In this document: in pieces, positions 6,676-15,862 of the stretch
Numbering within the stretch: the stretch's first letter is position 1
How the letters are laid out: the number at the start of each line of letters is the position of its first letter
Origin: Mycobacterium kyorinense
GTDB lineage: Bacteria > Actinomycetota > Actinomycetes > Mycobacteriales > Mycobacteriaceae
Length of the DNA stretch: 64,000 bases
NCBI RefSeq assembly: GCF_001672775.1
Contig: NZ_LZKJ01000045.1
Coordinates: forward strand, 24,155-88,154
Direction: 5' to 3'
Made by a program: the position numbers and the translations under genes
The notes under the pieces: generated by a model
What the model was told of the DNA's origin: nothing
What the model saw: the letters and a program-made list of their open reading frames with translations, nothing else
The model's database searches: none

Positions 6676-9408
6676 GTGAGCCCAGCGAAGACCGCGAGCA
6701 GGAAGGCACCGGCCGGTCCGGCCGCTGACGACAAGCCGACGTTGATGCTGCTGGACGGCAATTCGCTGGCGTTCCGGGCGTTCTACGCGCTGCCGGCGGA
6801 AAACTTCAAGACCGCCGGTGGGCTGACCACTAACGCGGTCTACGGGTTCACCGCGATGCTGATCAATCTGTTGCGCGACGAGTCGCCGACTCATGTGGCG
6901 GCCGCGTTCGACGTGTCGCGGCAGACCTTTCGCTCCGAGCGCTACCCGGAATACAAGGCCAACCGCTCGACGACTCCCGACGAATTTCACGGCCAGATCG
7001 ACGTCACCAAGGAAGTTCTTGCCGCACTGGGCATTACCGTGCTCGCCGAGGCGGGCTTCGAAGCCGACGATTTGATCGCCACGTTGGCCACCCAGGCCGA
7101 AAACGAGGGCTACCGCGTTCTGGTGGTCACCGGTGACCGCGACTCGCTGCAACTGGTCAGCGACCACGTCACGGTGCTTTACCCACGCAAGGGCGTCAGC
7201 GAGTTGACCCGCTTCACCCCCGAAGCCGTGGTCGAAAAATACGGCTTGACACCCAAGCAGTATCCCGACTTCGCGGCTTTGCGCGGGGACCCCAGCGACA
7301 ACCTGCCGGGGATCCCCGGAGTGGGGGAGAAAACGGCGTCGAAGTGGATCGTCGAATACGGGTCGTTGCAGTCCCTGGTCGACAACGTCGACAGCGTCAG
7401 AGGCAAGGTCGGCGACGCGCTACGCGCACACCTGGCCGGCGTGGTGCGCAACCGCGAGCTCACCGACCTGGTGAAAGACGTGCCGCTGGCCCAGACTCCC
7501 GACACGCTGCGGATGCAGCCGTGGGATCGCGACCAGATTCATCAGCTCTTCGACCAGCTGGAGTTCCGGGTGTTGCGGGACCGGCTCTTCGAAACCCTGG
7601 CCGCCGTCGAACCCGAGGTGGATGAGGGGTTCGACGTGCGCGGCGGCGCCCTGGAACCCGGCACCGTCGGACAGTGGCTGGCCGGGCACGCCGGCGACGG
7701 GCGCCGGTGCGGCCTTACCGTGGTCGGCTCACACGTCGCCTACGACGGCGACACCACCGCGCTGGCCATCGCTGCCGCCGACGGCGACGGCGGCTACATC
7801 GACACCGCCACACTGACACCCGAAGACGAGGCCGCGCTGGCCAGCTGGCTCGCCGACCACGACAAACCCAAGGCGCTGCACGAGGCCAAGCTGGCTATCC
7901 ACGACCTGGCTGGGCGCGGCTGGACACTCAACGGCGTCACTTCCGACACCGCGCTGGCCGCCTACCTCGTCCGGCCCGGGCAGCGTAGCTTCACCCTCGA
8001 CGACCTGTCGCTGCGTTATCTGCGTCGCGAACTGCGCGCGGAAACCCCTGAGCAGCAGCAACTTTCGCTGCTGGATGACACCGACGGCGTCGACGGGCAG
8101 GCTATCCAGACCGCGATCCTGCGGGCCCGCGCTGTTATCGATCTGGCTGACGCGCTCGACGCCGAGCTGGCCCGCATTGACTCGCAAGCCCTGTTGGCCG
8201 ACATGGAACTTCCCGTCCAAGGCGTGCTGGCCGGCATGGAGGCCGCAGGCATCGCCGTCGACCTGGACCAATTGAGCGCGCTGCAAAGCCAATTCGGCGA
8301 CCAGATCCGCGATGCCGCCGAAGCGGCGTACGCGGTGATCGGCAAACAGATCAACCTCGGCTCACCAAAACAGCTGCAAGTAGTGCTGTTCGACGAACTG
8401 GAGATGCCGAAAACCAAGCGCACCAAGACCGGCTACACCACCGACGCCGATGCGCTGCAATCGCTGTTCGACAAGACCGGACACCCGTTCCTGCAGCATC
8501 TGCTGGCCCACCGCGACGTGACCCGGCTGAAAGTCACCGTCGACGGGCTGCTGAATTCGGTTGCCGCCGACGGGCGCATTCACACCACGTTCAACCAAAC
8601 CATCGCGGCAACGGGGCGTCTGTCGTCGACCGAGCCCAACCTGCAGAACATTCCGATCCGCACCGACGCCGGCCGCGAGATCCGCGACGCGTTCATCGTC
8701 GGAACCGGCTACGGCGAGCTGATGACCGCCGACTACAGCCAGATCGAGATGCGCATCATGGCTCACCTCTCCCAGGACGCCGGGCTCATCGAGGCGTTCC
8801 GAACTGGCGAGGATCTGCACTCCTTCGTCGCATCCCGGGCCTTCGGAGTTCCGATCGACGAGGTCACCGGCGAGCTGCGCCGGCGAGTCAAAGCCATGTC
8901 GTACGGGCTGGCCTACGGGCTGAGCGCCTACGGCCTGTCGCAACAGCTGAAAATCTCCACCGAAGAGGCCAAAGACCAGATGGACGCCTACTTCGCCCGG
9001 TTCGGCGGCGTGCGCGACTACCTGATGGCGGTTGTCGACCAGGCTCGCAAGGACGGCTATACCTCCACGGTGCTCGGCCGCCGGCGCTACCTGCCCGAAC
9101 TGGACAGCAGCAATCGTCAGGTGCGCGAGGCCGCCGAGCGGGCCGCGCTCAACGCGCCGATCCAGGGCAGTGCCGCCGACATCATCAAAGTGGCGATGAT
9201 TCACGTCGACAAAGCGCTCACGGACGCCGGCCTCGCATCACGGATGTTGCTGCAGGTGCACGACGAACTGCTGTTCGAGGTCGCCGACGGGGAGCGGGAG
9301 CAGTTGGAAGCCCTGGTGCGCGACCAAATGTGCGGCGCCTACCCGCTTGACGTGCCGCTGGAGGTATCCCTGGGCTACGGCCGCAGCTGGGACGCGGCGG
9401 CGCACTGA
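6676..9408 (+). CDS. polA: DNA polymerase I
   Basis: Fills gaps and removes RNA primers during replication and excision repair. The 910 residues are an N-terminal 5'-nuclease domain (about 20-320; LLDGNSLAFRAF, GFEADDLIATLA, SDNLPGIPGVGEKTA), a middle 3'-5' exonuclease-like domain that lacks an obvious set of metal-binding acids, and a C-terminal family A polymerase. The polymerase shows motif A (TADYSQIEMRIMAHLS), motif B (RRRVKAMSYGLAYGLSAYG) and motif C (LLQVHDELLFEV). The GTG start is chosen because the family's conserved sequence begins soon after it and a -10 box sits 7 bp upstream. Divergent from the DUF35 gene. Confidence 0.97.
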   Translation: MSPAKTASRKAPAGPAADDKPTLMLLDGNSLAFRAFYALPAENFKTAGGLTTNAVYGFTAMLINLLRDESPTHVAAAFDVSRQTFRSERYPEYKANRSTTPDEFHGQIDVTKEVLAALGITVLAEAGFEADDLIATLATQAENEGYRVLVVTGDRDSLQLVSDHVTVLYPRKGVSELTRFTPEAVVEKYGLTPKQYPDFAALRGDPSDNLPGIPGVGEKTASKWIVEYGSLQSLVDNVDSVRGKVGDALRAHLAGVVRNRELTDLVKDVPLAQTPDTLRMQPWDRDQIHQLFDQLEFRVLRDRLFETLAAVEPEVDEGFDVRGGALEPGTVGQWLAGHAGDGRRCGLTVVGSHVAYDGDTTALAIAAADGDGGYIDTATLTPEDEAALASWLADHDKPKALHEAKLAIHDLAGRGWTLNGVTSDTALAAYLVRPGQRSFTLDDLSLRYLRRELRAETPEQQQLSLLDDTDGVDGQAIQTAILRARAVIDLADALDAELARIDSQALLADMELPVQGVLAGMEAAGIAVDLDQLSALQSQFGDQIRDAAEAAYAVIGKQINLGSPKQLQVVLFDELEMPKTKRTKTGYTTDADALQSLFDKTGHPFLQHLLAHRDVTRLKVTVDGLLNSVAADGRIHTTFNQTIAATGRLSSTEPNLQNIPIRTDAGREIRDAFIVGTGYGELMTADYSQIEMRIMAHLSQDAGLIEAFRTGEDLHSFVASRAFGVPIDEVTGELRRRVKAMSYGLAYGLSAYGLSQQLKISTEEAKDQMDAYFARFGGVRDYLMAVVDQARKDGYTSTVLGRRRYLPELDSSNRQVREAAERAALNAPIQGSAADIIKVAMIHVDKALTDAGLASRMLLQVHDELLFEVADGEREQLEALVRDQMCGAYPLDVPLEVSLGYGRSWDAAAH

Positions 9409-9419
9409 GCAGGGCGAGT

Positions 9420-9453
9420 TTGGCCAGCATGTAGCAAGTCGAGTAGCCTCGAC
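9420..9453 (+). promoter_or_regulatory. Candidate rpsA promoter with small hairpin
   Basis: TTGGCC (9420-9425) and TAGCCT (9444-9449) are 18 bp apart, a plausible SigA-type promoter in the polA-rpsA gap. The -10 lies in a short inverted repeat, GTCGAG-TAGC-CTCGAC (9438-9453), which could instead be a weak terminator stem for polA; the T run at 9475-9480 is too distant to decide. Confidence 0.4.
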
Positions 9454-9516
9454 GGGTACACGATCTTTTTTAGCGACCTGTCCCTACGACCAAACCTGTC
9501 CGGAGCAACCCACCAT

Positions 9517-10953
9517 ATGCCGAGTCCCACCGTCACCTCGCCCCAAGTAGCCGTCAACGACATCGGCTCGAGCGAGGATTTTCTCGCCGCCATCGACAAA
9601 ACAATCAAATACTTCAACGATGGCGACATCGTCGAAGGGACCATCGTCAAAGTCGACCGGGACGAGGTCCTGCTCGACATCGGCTACAAGACCGAAGGCG
9701 TCATCCCGTCCCGCGAACTGTCCATCAAGCACGACGTCGACCCCAATGAGGTGGTGTCCGTCGGCGACGAGGTCGAGGCCCTGGTCCTCACCAAGGAGGA
9801 CAAAGAGGGTCGGCTGATCCTGTCCAAGAAGCGCGCCCAGTACGAGCGCGCCTGGGGCACGATCGAGGCGCTCAAAGAGAAGGACGAGGCGGTCAAGGGC
9901 ACCGTCATCGAGGTCGTCAAGGGCGGCCTGATCCTCGACATCGGTCTGCGGGGCTTCCTGCCCGCCTCGCTGGTCGAGATGCGCCGCGTTCGCGATCTGC
10001 AGCCGTACATCGGTAAGGAGATCGAAGCCAAGATCATCGAGCTGGACAAGAACCGCAACAACGTGGTGCTGTCCCGCCGGGCCTGGCTGGAGCAGACCCA
10101 GTCCGAGGTGCGCAGCGAGTTCCTCAACCAGCTGCAAAAGGGTGCCATCCGCAAGGGCGTCGTCTCCTCCATCGTCAACTTCGGCGCGTTCGTCGATCTC
10201 GGCGGTGTGGACGGTCTGGTGCACGTCTCCGAGCTGTCCTGGAAGCACATCGACCACCCGTCCGAGGTGGTCCAGGTCGGCGACGAGGTCACCGTCGAGG
10301 TGCTCGACGTCGACATGGACCGCGAGCGGGTGTCGTTGTCGCTCAAGGCAACTCAGGAAGACCCGTGGCGGCACTTCGCCCGCACCCACGCCATCGGCCA
10401 GATCGTGCCGGGCAAGGTCACCAAGCTCGTACCGTTCGGGGCGTTCGTCCGTGTCGAAGAGGGCATCGAAGGTCTGGTGCACATCTCCGAGCTGGCCGAG
10501 CGCCACGTCGAGGTGCCCGACCAGGTGGTCGCCGTCGGCGACGACGCGATGGTCAAGGTCATCGACATCGACCTGGAGCGCCGCCGGATTTCGTTGTCGC
10601 TCAAGCAGGCCAACGAGGACTACACCGAAGAGTTCGACCCGGCCAAGTACGGCATGGCCGACAGCTACGACGACCAGGGCAACTACATCTTCCCCGAGGG
10701 CTTCGATTCCGAGACGAACGAGTGGCTCGAGGGCTTCGACGCGCAACGCCAGGAGTGGGAGGCCCGGTACGCCGAGGCCGAGCGCCGGCACAAGATGCAC
10801 ACCGCGCAGATGGAGAAGTTCGCTGCTGCCGAGCACGCCGAGGCCGAGCATGCACCGGCCAACGGTGCGCCGTCCGAAGAGCAGCAGGGCGGCTCACTGG
10901 CCAGCGACGCGCAGCTTGCGGCGCTGCGGGAGAAGCTCGCCGGCAGCGCCTAG
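9517..10953 (+). CDS. rpsA: 30S ribosomal protein S1
   Basis: Binds mRNA on the 30S subunit and, in M. tuberculosis, was proposed as a pyrazinamide target. The 478 residues carry four S1 RNA-binding domains, beginning near residues 36, 125, 205 and 290; each has a G-x-V...GAFV or LPASL type signature and a VSLSLK or ISLSLK closing strand. The C-terminus after residue 375 is acidic and less conserved, ending AALREKLAGSA. An upstream GGAG supports the ATG. The protein is nearly the same as the M. tuberculosis sequence as I remember it. coaE starts 5 bp after the stop. Confidence 0.98.
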   Translation: MPSPTVTSPQVAVNDIGSSEDFLAAIDKTIKYFNDGDIVEGTIVKVDRDEVLLDIGYKTEGVIPSRELSIKHDVDPNEVVSVGDEVEALVLTKEDKEGRLILSKKRAQYERAWGTIEALKEKDEAVKGTVIEVVKGGLILDIGLRGFLPASLVEMRRVRDLQPYIGKEIEAKIIELDKNRNNVVLSRRAWLEQTQSEVRSEFLNQLQKGAIRKGVVSSIVNFGAFVDLGGVDGLVHVSELSWKHIDHPSEVVQVGDEVTVEVLDVDMDRERVSLSLKATQEDPWRHFARTHAIGQIVPGKVTKLVPFGAFVRVEEGIEGLVHISELAERHVEVPDQVVAVGDDAMVKVIDIDLERRRISLSLKQANEDYTEEFDPAKYGMADSYDDQGNYIFPEGFDSETNEWLEGFDAQRQEWEARYAEAERRHKMHTAQMEKFAAAEHAEAEHAPANGAPSEEQQGGSLASDAQLAALREKLAGSA

Positions 10954-10958
10954 CCCGA

Positions 10959-12176
10959 ATGCTTCGGATCGGGCTGACCGGAGGGATCGGCGCCGGTAAA
11001 TCGGCGGTCACTGCGACTTTCGGGGAATGCGGCGGAGTCATCGTCGATGCCGACGTCATCGCCCGCGAGGTGGTGGAGCCGGGCACCGAAGGGCTCTCGG
11101 CGCTCGTCGACGCGTTCGGTGAGGACATTCTGCTGCCCGACGGTGCACTGGACCGGCCGGCATTGGCAGCCAAGGCATTTCAGGACGACGCATCCCGCTC
11201 GGTCCTCAATGGCATCGTCCACCCGCTGGTGGGCAGGCGCCGCGAGGAGATCATCGCGGCCGTTCCCGAAGACTCGGTCATCGTCGAAGACATTCCGCTG
11301 CTGGTGGAGTCCGGGATGGCGCCGCTGTTCCCGCTGGTCGTCGTGGTGTACGCGGACGCCGAACTCCGGCTTCAGCGGCTGGTCGAACAACGCGGCATGG
11401 CCGACTCCGACGCCCGCGCCCGCATCGCCGCCCAAGCCACCGACGAGCAGCGACGCGCCGTCGCCGACGTCTGGCTGGACAACTCGAGTACGCCGGAGGC
11501 ACTGGCCGAGCGTGCATCCGAGGTGTGGAATCACCGAATTCTGCCGTTCGCCCGCAATCTGAGCGCCGGAGAAGTGGTCCGTGCACCGGCGCGCCTCGCG
11601 CCGGCCGACCCGACGTGGCCCGCCCAGGCCCGACGTATCATCGCCCGCATCGAAGCGGCGTGCGGCGCAAAGGCGTTGCGCGTCGACCACATCGGATCGA
11701 CCGCGGTTCCGGGACTCGACGCCAAGGACGTCATCGACATCCAGGTCACCGTCGAATCATTAGCAGTCGCCGATGAACTCGCCCAGACGCTGCTCCCGAT
11801 GGGATACCCGAGGATCGCCAACACTGTCGGCGACACCGTCAAACCCGACGCTCGAAGCACCGTGGAAAACTACGATCACAGTGACGATGCGGTTATGTGG
11901 CACAAGCGGATTCACGGCTCAGCAGATCCGGGGCGGCCGACCTACATCCATCTGCGGGTCGACGGCTGGCCCAACCAGCAGTTCGCGCTGTTATTCGTCG
12001 ACTGGCTCACGGCCAATCCCGACGAGCAAACCAGCTATCTGGCCGCCAAGCGCCAAATCGCCGCCCAAGAGCATCCGACCAGCGCGTCCTACGCCGACGC
12101 GAAGGAGCCCTGGTTCGCCGAGGGCTACCGGCGGGCCTGGCAGTGGGCCGATGCGGTTAAGTGGCGGCCTAGCTGA
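10959..12176 (+). CDS. coaE: Dephospho-CoA kinase with C-terminal GrpB/UPF0157 domain
   Basis: Phosphorylates dephospho-CoA, the last step of coenzyme A synthesis. The 405 residues hold an N-terminal kinase (1-200) with the P-loop GLTGGIGAGKSAV, DADVIAREVV and the IPLLVES lid region, followed by a GrpB-like domain (about 210-400) with RVDHIGSTAVPGLDAKDVIDI, typical of the nucleotidyltransferase-fold UPF0157 family. The fusion and length match mycobacterial CoaE; M. tuberculosis work showed the C-terminal part assists folding or activity. Frames upstream within rpsA are not part of it. Its stop overlaps the convergent secreted-protein gene by 8 bp. Confidence 0.95.
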   Translation: MLRIGLTGGIGAGKSAVTATFGECGGVIVDADVIAREVVEPGTEGLSALVDAFGEDILLPDGALDRPALAAKAFQDDASRSVLNGIVHPLVGRRREEIIAAVPEDSVIVEDIPLLVESGMAPLFPLVVVVYADAELRLQRLVEQRGMADSDARARIAAQATDEQRRAVADVWLDNSSTPEALAERASEVWNHRILPFARNLSAGEVVRAPARLAPADPTWPAQARRIIARIEAACGAKALRVDHIGSTAVPGLDAKDVIDIQVTVESLAVADELAQTLLPMGYPRIANTVGDTVKPDARSTVENYDHSDDAVMWHKRIHGSADPGRPTYIHLRVDGWPNQQFALLFVDWLTANPDEQTSYLAAKRQIAAQEHPTSASYADAKEPWFAEGYRRAWQWADAVKWRPS

Positions 12177-12582
12177 GCGGCGCGCCGCAGGACAGCACTC
12201 CGTTCATCGGGTCGGCATTGCCCGGCGTGGGCCGGACGAACTGGTCGACCTGTGCGGCGACGTTGTCGTCCACGTCGACCTCGCAGTGCACATTCGCCGA
12301 ATACGGCCAGCGGATCGACACCTGCATGCCGGCCTTCGCGGGGTCGGCCAGCACCGTATTGGCCTCGAATGTGTTGCCGGGCATGGAGCCCAGGCCCGAG
12401 CTGCTGGTCTCGTTGTCATGGATCTGGAAGGTGGCCTGCGCGCCGGGGGCCACCCCGTCGACTCGGGCGATGTAGGTGACGTTGTGCAGGTCGGCCATCG
12501 CGGCCGGGGGAGTTAACTGCGACGCCGCCGCTGCGGCCACAGAAATGCCGAACGTCATGGCTTTACGCGTGGTGGAGCTCAT
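12169..12582 (-). CDS. Secreted protein of unknown function
   Basis: A 137-residue protein with a cleavable signal peptide: MSSTTRKAM, a hydrophobic Ala-rich core and a likely cleavage near AAMADLHN. The mature part is about 110 residues with two cysteines (VHCEV and LSCGAP) that could form a disulfide. It contains VTYIARVDGVAPGAQATFQI and QVSIRWPYSANVHCEV, which recall small mycobacterial secreted beta-rich proteins, but I cannot assign a function. The start was set at the MSST codon rather than the longer frame because the signal peptide begins there. The 3' end overlaps coaE. Confidence 0.75.
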   Translation of the reverse strand: MSSTTRKAMTFGISVAAAAASQLTPPAAMADLHNVTYIARVDGVAPGAQATFQIHDNETSSSGLGSMPGNTFEANTVLADPAKAGMQVSIRWPYSANVHCEVDVDDNVAAQVDQFVRPTPGNADPMNGVLSCGAPLS

Positions 12583-12596
12583 GACTGCAGAGATTA

Positions 12597-13376
12597 CTAC
12601 CGGGGCTGGCAGTGCGGGCACCACACTGACGTTCGGCCGCCGACCTTACCGCGAACCAGCCGCGTGCCGCAGCGCGGACAGCTTGGATCCGGTTCGTCGC
12701 GCACACCGGTCAGCCACCGCGGCAAACCGGGCACGCAACCGTGCCGTATCGCGGTTCGCAGCACCCGCCGCATGGCGGTGTGCAGCTGCTTGATTTCGTC
12801 AGCATCAAGCGCGGTGACCGGTCGAGACGGAGGCAGCCGTGTCCGCCAGCAGATTTCGTCGACGAGCAGATTGCCGAGTCCGGCGATCACGGACTGATCC
12901 AACAGTGTCGCTTTCAACCCACCACGCCGGCCCGCCAATATGGCGCGAAATTCCGCCAGGTTGATGTCCATGGCATCTGGGCCCAGCGAACCCATCACGT
13001 TGGCGACGTCCTCGTCGCAGTCGGCCAACCAGACTCCGCGCAACTTGCGCTGGTCGAGGTAGCGCAGCTCGCCGCGGTCCAGCGAGACCACCAGTCGCTC
13101 TTGGCCTTCCGCCTTGGCGCCGTCAGGCGCATAGTATGGATGTCCGGTCATACCGCTGTGAATCATGAGTGTCGGGCCATCAGTCGGCAGGATCAGCCAC
13201 TTGCCGTGCCGGCACGGCGCTGCGAAGCGACGGCCTTTCAACGCCCGCTCCAGTGCCCGGGCAGTGGTGTTGCGCAGAATGCCCGGGTCGCGCACTTCGA
13301 CGTGGTGCACCCGACGGCCTGGTAGCGTGCCGGCCAGTTCGCGGCGAAAACCCTCCACATCGGGCAGTTCAGGCAC
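12597..13376 (-). CDS. Fpg/Nei-family DNA glycosylase/AP lyase
   Basis: Removes oxidised bases and nicks the abasic site. The 259 residues begin MPELPDVEGFRREL, with the catalytic Pro and Glu that act after Met removal. Lys in CRHGKWLI is the beta-hairpin lysine. The helix-two-turn-helix is near IAGLGNLLVDEICWRTRLPP, and the C-terminal zinc finger is CPRCGTRL...CPHC with the DNA-contacting Arg in GGRTSVWC. I cannot say from sequence alone whether it is Fpg or Nei in specificity. Its start overlaps the end of the polymerase gene by 8 bp, making it the last gene of a three-gene repair operon. Confidence 0.92.
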   Translation of the reverse strand: MPELPDVEGFRRELAGTLPGRRVHHVEVRDPGILRNTTARALERALKGRRFAAPCRHGKWLILPTDGPTLMIHSGMTGHPYYAPDGAKAEGQERLVVSLDRGELRYLDQRKLRGVWLADCDEDVANVMGSLGPDAMDINLAEFRAILAGRRGGLKATLLDQSVIAGLGNLLVDEICWRTRLPPSRPVTALDADEIKQLHTAMRRVLRTAIRHGCVPGLPRWLTGVRDEPDPSCPRCGTRLVRGKVGGRTSVWCPHCQPR

Positions 13377-14259
13377 GGCGTTTGGCCAAGCGCTGCAACG
13401 GGCCGGTCAGCGAACGCGCATGCCGGCGCATATCGGTCCACGGATCGCCTTGCCCGGCCAGTCGTTTGGGGACGTCGCGCAGCGTGAACCGGTCGGGTCG
13501 CATACCCCGGCCGTCCAGTTCGTCCCATTCCAGCGGCGTGGCCACCGGCGCACCCGGGCGGGCCCGCACCGAATACGGCGCGACCGCGGTCTGTGCGTAG
13601 GCATTTCGCATGATATCGAGGTATACCCGTTCGCCGCGCTTGCTCTTGCGGGCCTCAAGCGTGCGGTGCGCCGGATCGTCGGCCACGACGATGTCGGCGA
13701 CGTCGCGGGCGAATTGCCGAACCGCATCAAAGTCAGCGTCTGCGCGCAACGGCACGACGACATGCAGACCGCGCGATCCGGTCGTTTGCACGTAAGTTGC
13801 CAGACCGAGGTCGGCCAGCACATCGGCGGTTGCGCGGGCCGTCGCCCGCACCACCGCGAAATCGTTGCCGGACGGATCGAAGTCGAATACCAGTCGGTCC
13901 GGCCTATCCAGGCGGTCCCGTCGCGACTGCCAGGCGTGCAGGGTGATGCAGTTCTGGTTGGCCAGCCATGCCAGCGCTTCTGGTCGGTGAGCCACCGGAT
14001 GCACCACACTGCCACCCTCTTTGGCGACCTCCGCAGAGCTCATCCACGCCGGCATCGAGTCAGCGAAGTCTTGCTGGACGAACCCGCTTTCATCGATGCC
14101 ACGTGGGAACCGCTGCAACGTCAACGGTCTGTCCCGCAGGTGCGGCAGCATCACATCGGCCACTTGGCAGTAGTAGTCGACGAGATCGCCTTTGGTGATC
14201 CCGTCGGCGGGAAACAGCACCCGGTCCGGGTGGGTGATCGCGACGTCGATGCGTGGCAT
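13369..14259 (-). CDS. LigD-type primase-polymerase (PolD-like), stand-alone
   Basis: An archaeo-eukaryotic primase-fold polymerase that fills ends in non-homologous end joining or repair. The 296 residues include the metal-binding motif LVFDFDPSG (two Asp), the nucleotide motif TTGSRGLHVVVPL with the conserved Ser and His, and the third Asp in VYLDIMRNAYAQT. It is a single domain, with no phosphoesterase or ligase fused, as in the mycobacterial PolD1/PolD2 type rather than full LigD. The ATG overlaps the stop of the ligase gene (TGATG), so the two are translationally coupled. Confidence 0.92.
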   Translation of the reverse strand: MPRIDVAITHPDRVLFPADGITKGDLVDYYCQVADVMLPHLRDRPLTLQRFPRGIDESGFVQQDFADSMPAWMSSAEVAKEGGSVVHPVAHRPEALAWLANQNCITLHAWQSRRDRLDRPDRLVFDFDPSGNDFAVVRATARATADVLADLGLATYVQTTGSRGLHVVVPLRADADFDAVRQFARDVADIVVADDPAHRTLEARKSKRGERVYLDIMRNAYAQTAVAPYSVRARPGAPVATPLEWDELDGRGMRPDRFTLRDVPKRLAGQGDPWTDMRRHARSLTGPLQRLAKRRA

Positions 14260-15308
14260 CAGCGGGTCTCCCGCACCACCTCGTCGGCGGCCTTGTCGGT
14301 CCGCAGCCCGATGTAGCGGGGATGGCGCAGTTTGCCCTCGCGGGTCCACTCGGTGAACCCCACCTCGGCGACGAGTGTTGGTCGTACCCAATGCGTTTTG
14401 AGTTCTCGGACCCGGCCGCGGGTGAACGGCGACGTGTCCCGCTCGATGGCCGACAACCGCTTGTGCAGGCTGCGCAGCGTCGCGTCGTCGAACCCGGTCC
14501 CGACTTTGCCGGCGTAGGCCAGCTCAGCGCCGTCGTAGTAGCCCACCAGCAACGCGCCCAGCCCGACTCGGCTGCCCTTCGGTGCGGTGTAGCCGCCGAT
14601 CACGAACTCTTGATCGCGGACGCATTTGAACTTCAGCCAGTCCGCCGATCGGCGACCCGCATAGGGCGCGTCGGCCAGCTTGGCGATCACTCCCTCGTCG
14701 CCGCGGGCGCAGGCAGCCTGGTATGCGGCCTCACCGTTCTTCACCCGGTGTGGCGTGAACCGCAGCGGGTCGCTGTATTGAAAAGCGTTCCGCAGCAGTC
14801 GCTTACGCCAGGTCAATGGCAGCTCGGTAGTGCGCTGCCCATCCAGGTGCAGCAGGTCGAAAATGTAGTAGTAGACCGGAATGCCGGTGGTCCTGGCCTG
14901 TTGGGGGTTGGTGATGCCCAACCGGCCCTGCAAGCGGGCGAAGCTGGTGCGCCGTCCTTCGAACGCCACCACTTCGCCGTCGACGACGAAGCGGGATGTC
15001 GGCTGGGCGGCAAGGGCGTCCACCAGCTCGGGATAGGTTCCGTTGAGCGACTGCCGGTTGCGCGACAGCAGCCGCACCCGGTCGCCGTCGCGAAACGCCA
15101 GGCAACGTTCGCCGTCGAATTTCCGCTCGAAGATCCAGCGCGGATCTGAAAACCGCCGGTCGGTAAGGGTGGCCAGAGTAGGCGTCCGCCAGCTGGGCAC
15201 CGGCTCGTCTCGCAACACCCCGCGAAGCTCGCCCGGCAACTCGATCACGACGACTCGCTGAGGGCCATGTGGGGGAGGTACCCGGCTCGATCGTGTACTA
15301 CGCGTCAC
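14259..15308 (-). CDS. ATP-dependent DNA ligase (LigC/LigD ligase-domain type)
   Basis: Seals nicks using ATP. Motif I is FERKFDGERC with the adenylated Lys, motif III IFDLLHLDG, motif IV DEGVIAK and motif V WLKFKC. An OB-fold follows (GLGALLVGYYDGAELAYAGKVG). At up to 349 residues it is a minimal two-domain ligase. The GTG at 15308 overlaps the upstream DUF402 gene by 11 bp; a GTG at 15248 is a possible later start because the first 20 residues are poor in structure. It heads the ligase-polymerase-glycosylase set and suggests a repair module separate from LigD. Confidence 0.9.
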   Translation of the reverse strand: MTRSTRSSRVPPPHGPQRVVVIELPGELRGVLRDEPVPSWRTPTLATLTDRRFSDPRWIFERKFDGERCLAFRDGDRVRLLSRNRQSLNGTYPELVDALAAQPTSRFVVDGEVVAFEGRRTSFARLQGRLGITNPQQARTTGIPVYYYIFDLLHLDGQRTTELPLTWRKRLLRNAFQYSDPLRFTPHRVKNGEAAYQAACARGDEGVIAKLADAPYAGRRSADWLKFKCVRDQEFVIGGYTAPKGSRVGLGALLVGYYDGAELAYAGKVGTGFDDATLRSLHKRLSAIERDTSPFTRGRVRELKTHWVRPTLVAEVGFTEWTREGKLRHPRYIGLRTDKAADEVVRETR

Positions 15309-15843
15309 GCCAGTGGAGCGTCATGCCCTGGCTGGTCAGCCAGCGGTTCAAGTCGTAGCCGTGCCGCGACAGCCCGTCGACGGCGGTTACGGCGCGTCGC
15401 ACCGCCTGTTCGGCGGCATCAGGGCTCAGCAGGTTGTGTCGTACAGCGACCAGTAACTCGTCGACGTCGGCAAGCTGCACCGCGACACCGGTCCGGATCT
15501 CCAGGTCGAGATAGCGGTCTTCGGAGCGCCAGATGGCCGGGCCGGGGGTGTATTCGCCGATGTCCAGGTAGTAGTCGTGGTCGCGTTCGTGGCCCGGATT
15601 GAAATGGAAGACGCTGGCACGCACGCCCAGCGAGGGCAGCAGCCACGATTCGAGGTAGTGAAATTGGGCGCGGCCGGGGGTGGGCCGCGCCATATACAGG
15701 CCCCACGGGCACACGGTGTACTGGTCGACGGCCCGCACGATGCCCTTTGGATCGGTGTTGGTGCGGGCTACCAGGTCGAACGTCTCGTGCTTGGGCGGAT
15801 GGATAGCAGTGACTGTAGCCGCGGGAACGATCGTTGTCGGCAT
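15298..15843 (-). CDS. DUF402 domain protein
   Basis: A 181-residue protein of the DUF402/FomD-like family, with the compact beta-barrel motifs GLYMARPTPGRAQFHYLESW and the acidic region DYYLDIGEYTPG and YLDLEI near residues 90-115. Some members hydrolyse nucleotide phosphates or nucleotidyl esters, but the mycobacterial substrate is unknown. The C-terminal helix region is longer than the core domain. It lies divergent to uvrB with only about 20 bp between starts, matching the position of Rv1632c, which I recall only loosely. Confidence 0.75.
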   Translation of the reverse strand: MPTTIVPAATVTAIHPPKHETFDLVARTNTDPKGIVRAVDQYTVCPWGLYMARPTPGRAQFHYLESWLLPSLGVRASVFHFNPGHERDHDYYLDIGEYTPGPAIWRSEDRYLDLEIRTGVAVQLADVDELLVAVRHNLLSPDAAEQAVRRAVTAVDGLSRHGYDLNRWLTSQGMTLHWRDA

Positions 15844-15850
15844 CTCGTTC

Positions 15851-15856
15851 TAGGCT
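15851..15856 (+). promoter_or_regulatory. Candidate -10 element of a leaderless uvrB promoter
   Basis: TAGGCT ends 6 bp before the uvrB ATG, consistent with a transcript that begins at or next to the start codon. No good -35 and no LexA box (TCGAAC-N4-GTTCGA) is seen in this short gap. Confidence 0.45.
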
Positions 15857-15862
15857 TTTGAT

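Noticed and set aside
15844..15862. LexA (SOS) box before uvrB or uvrA
   Set aside because: No TCGAAC-N4-GTTCGA match in the gap before uvrB or the region upstream of uvrA.
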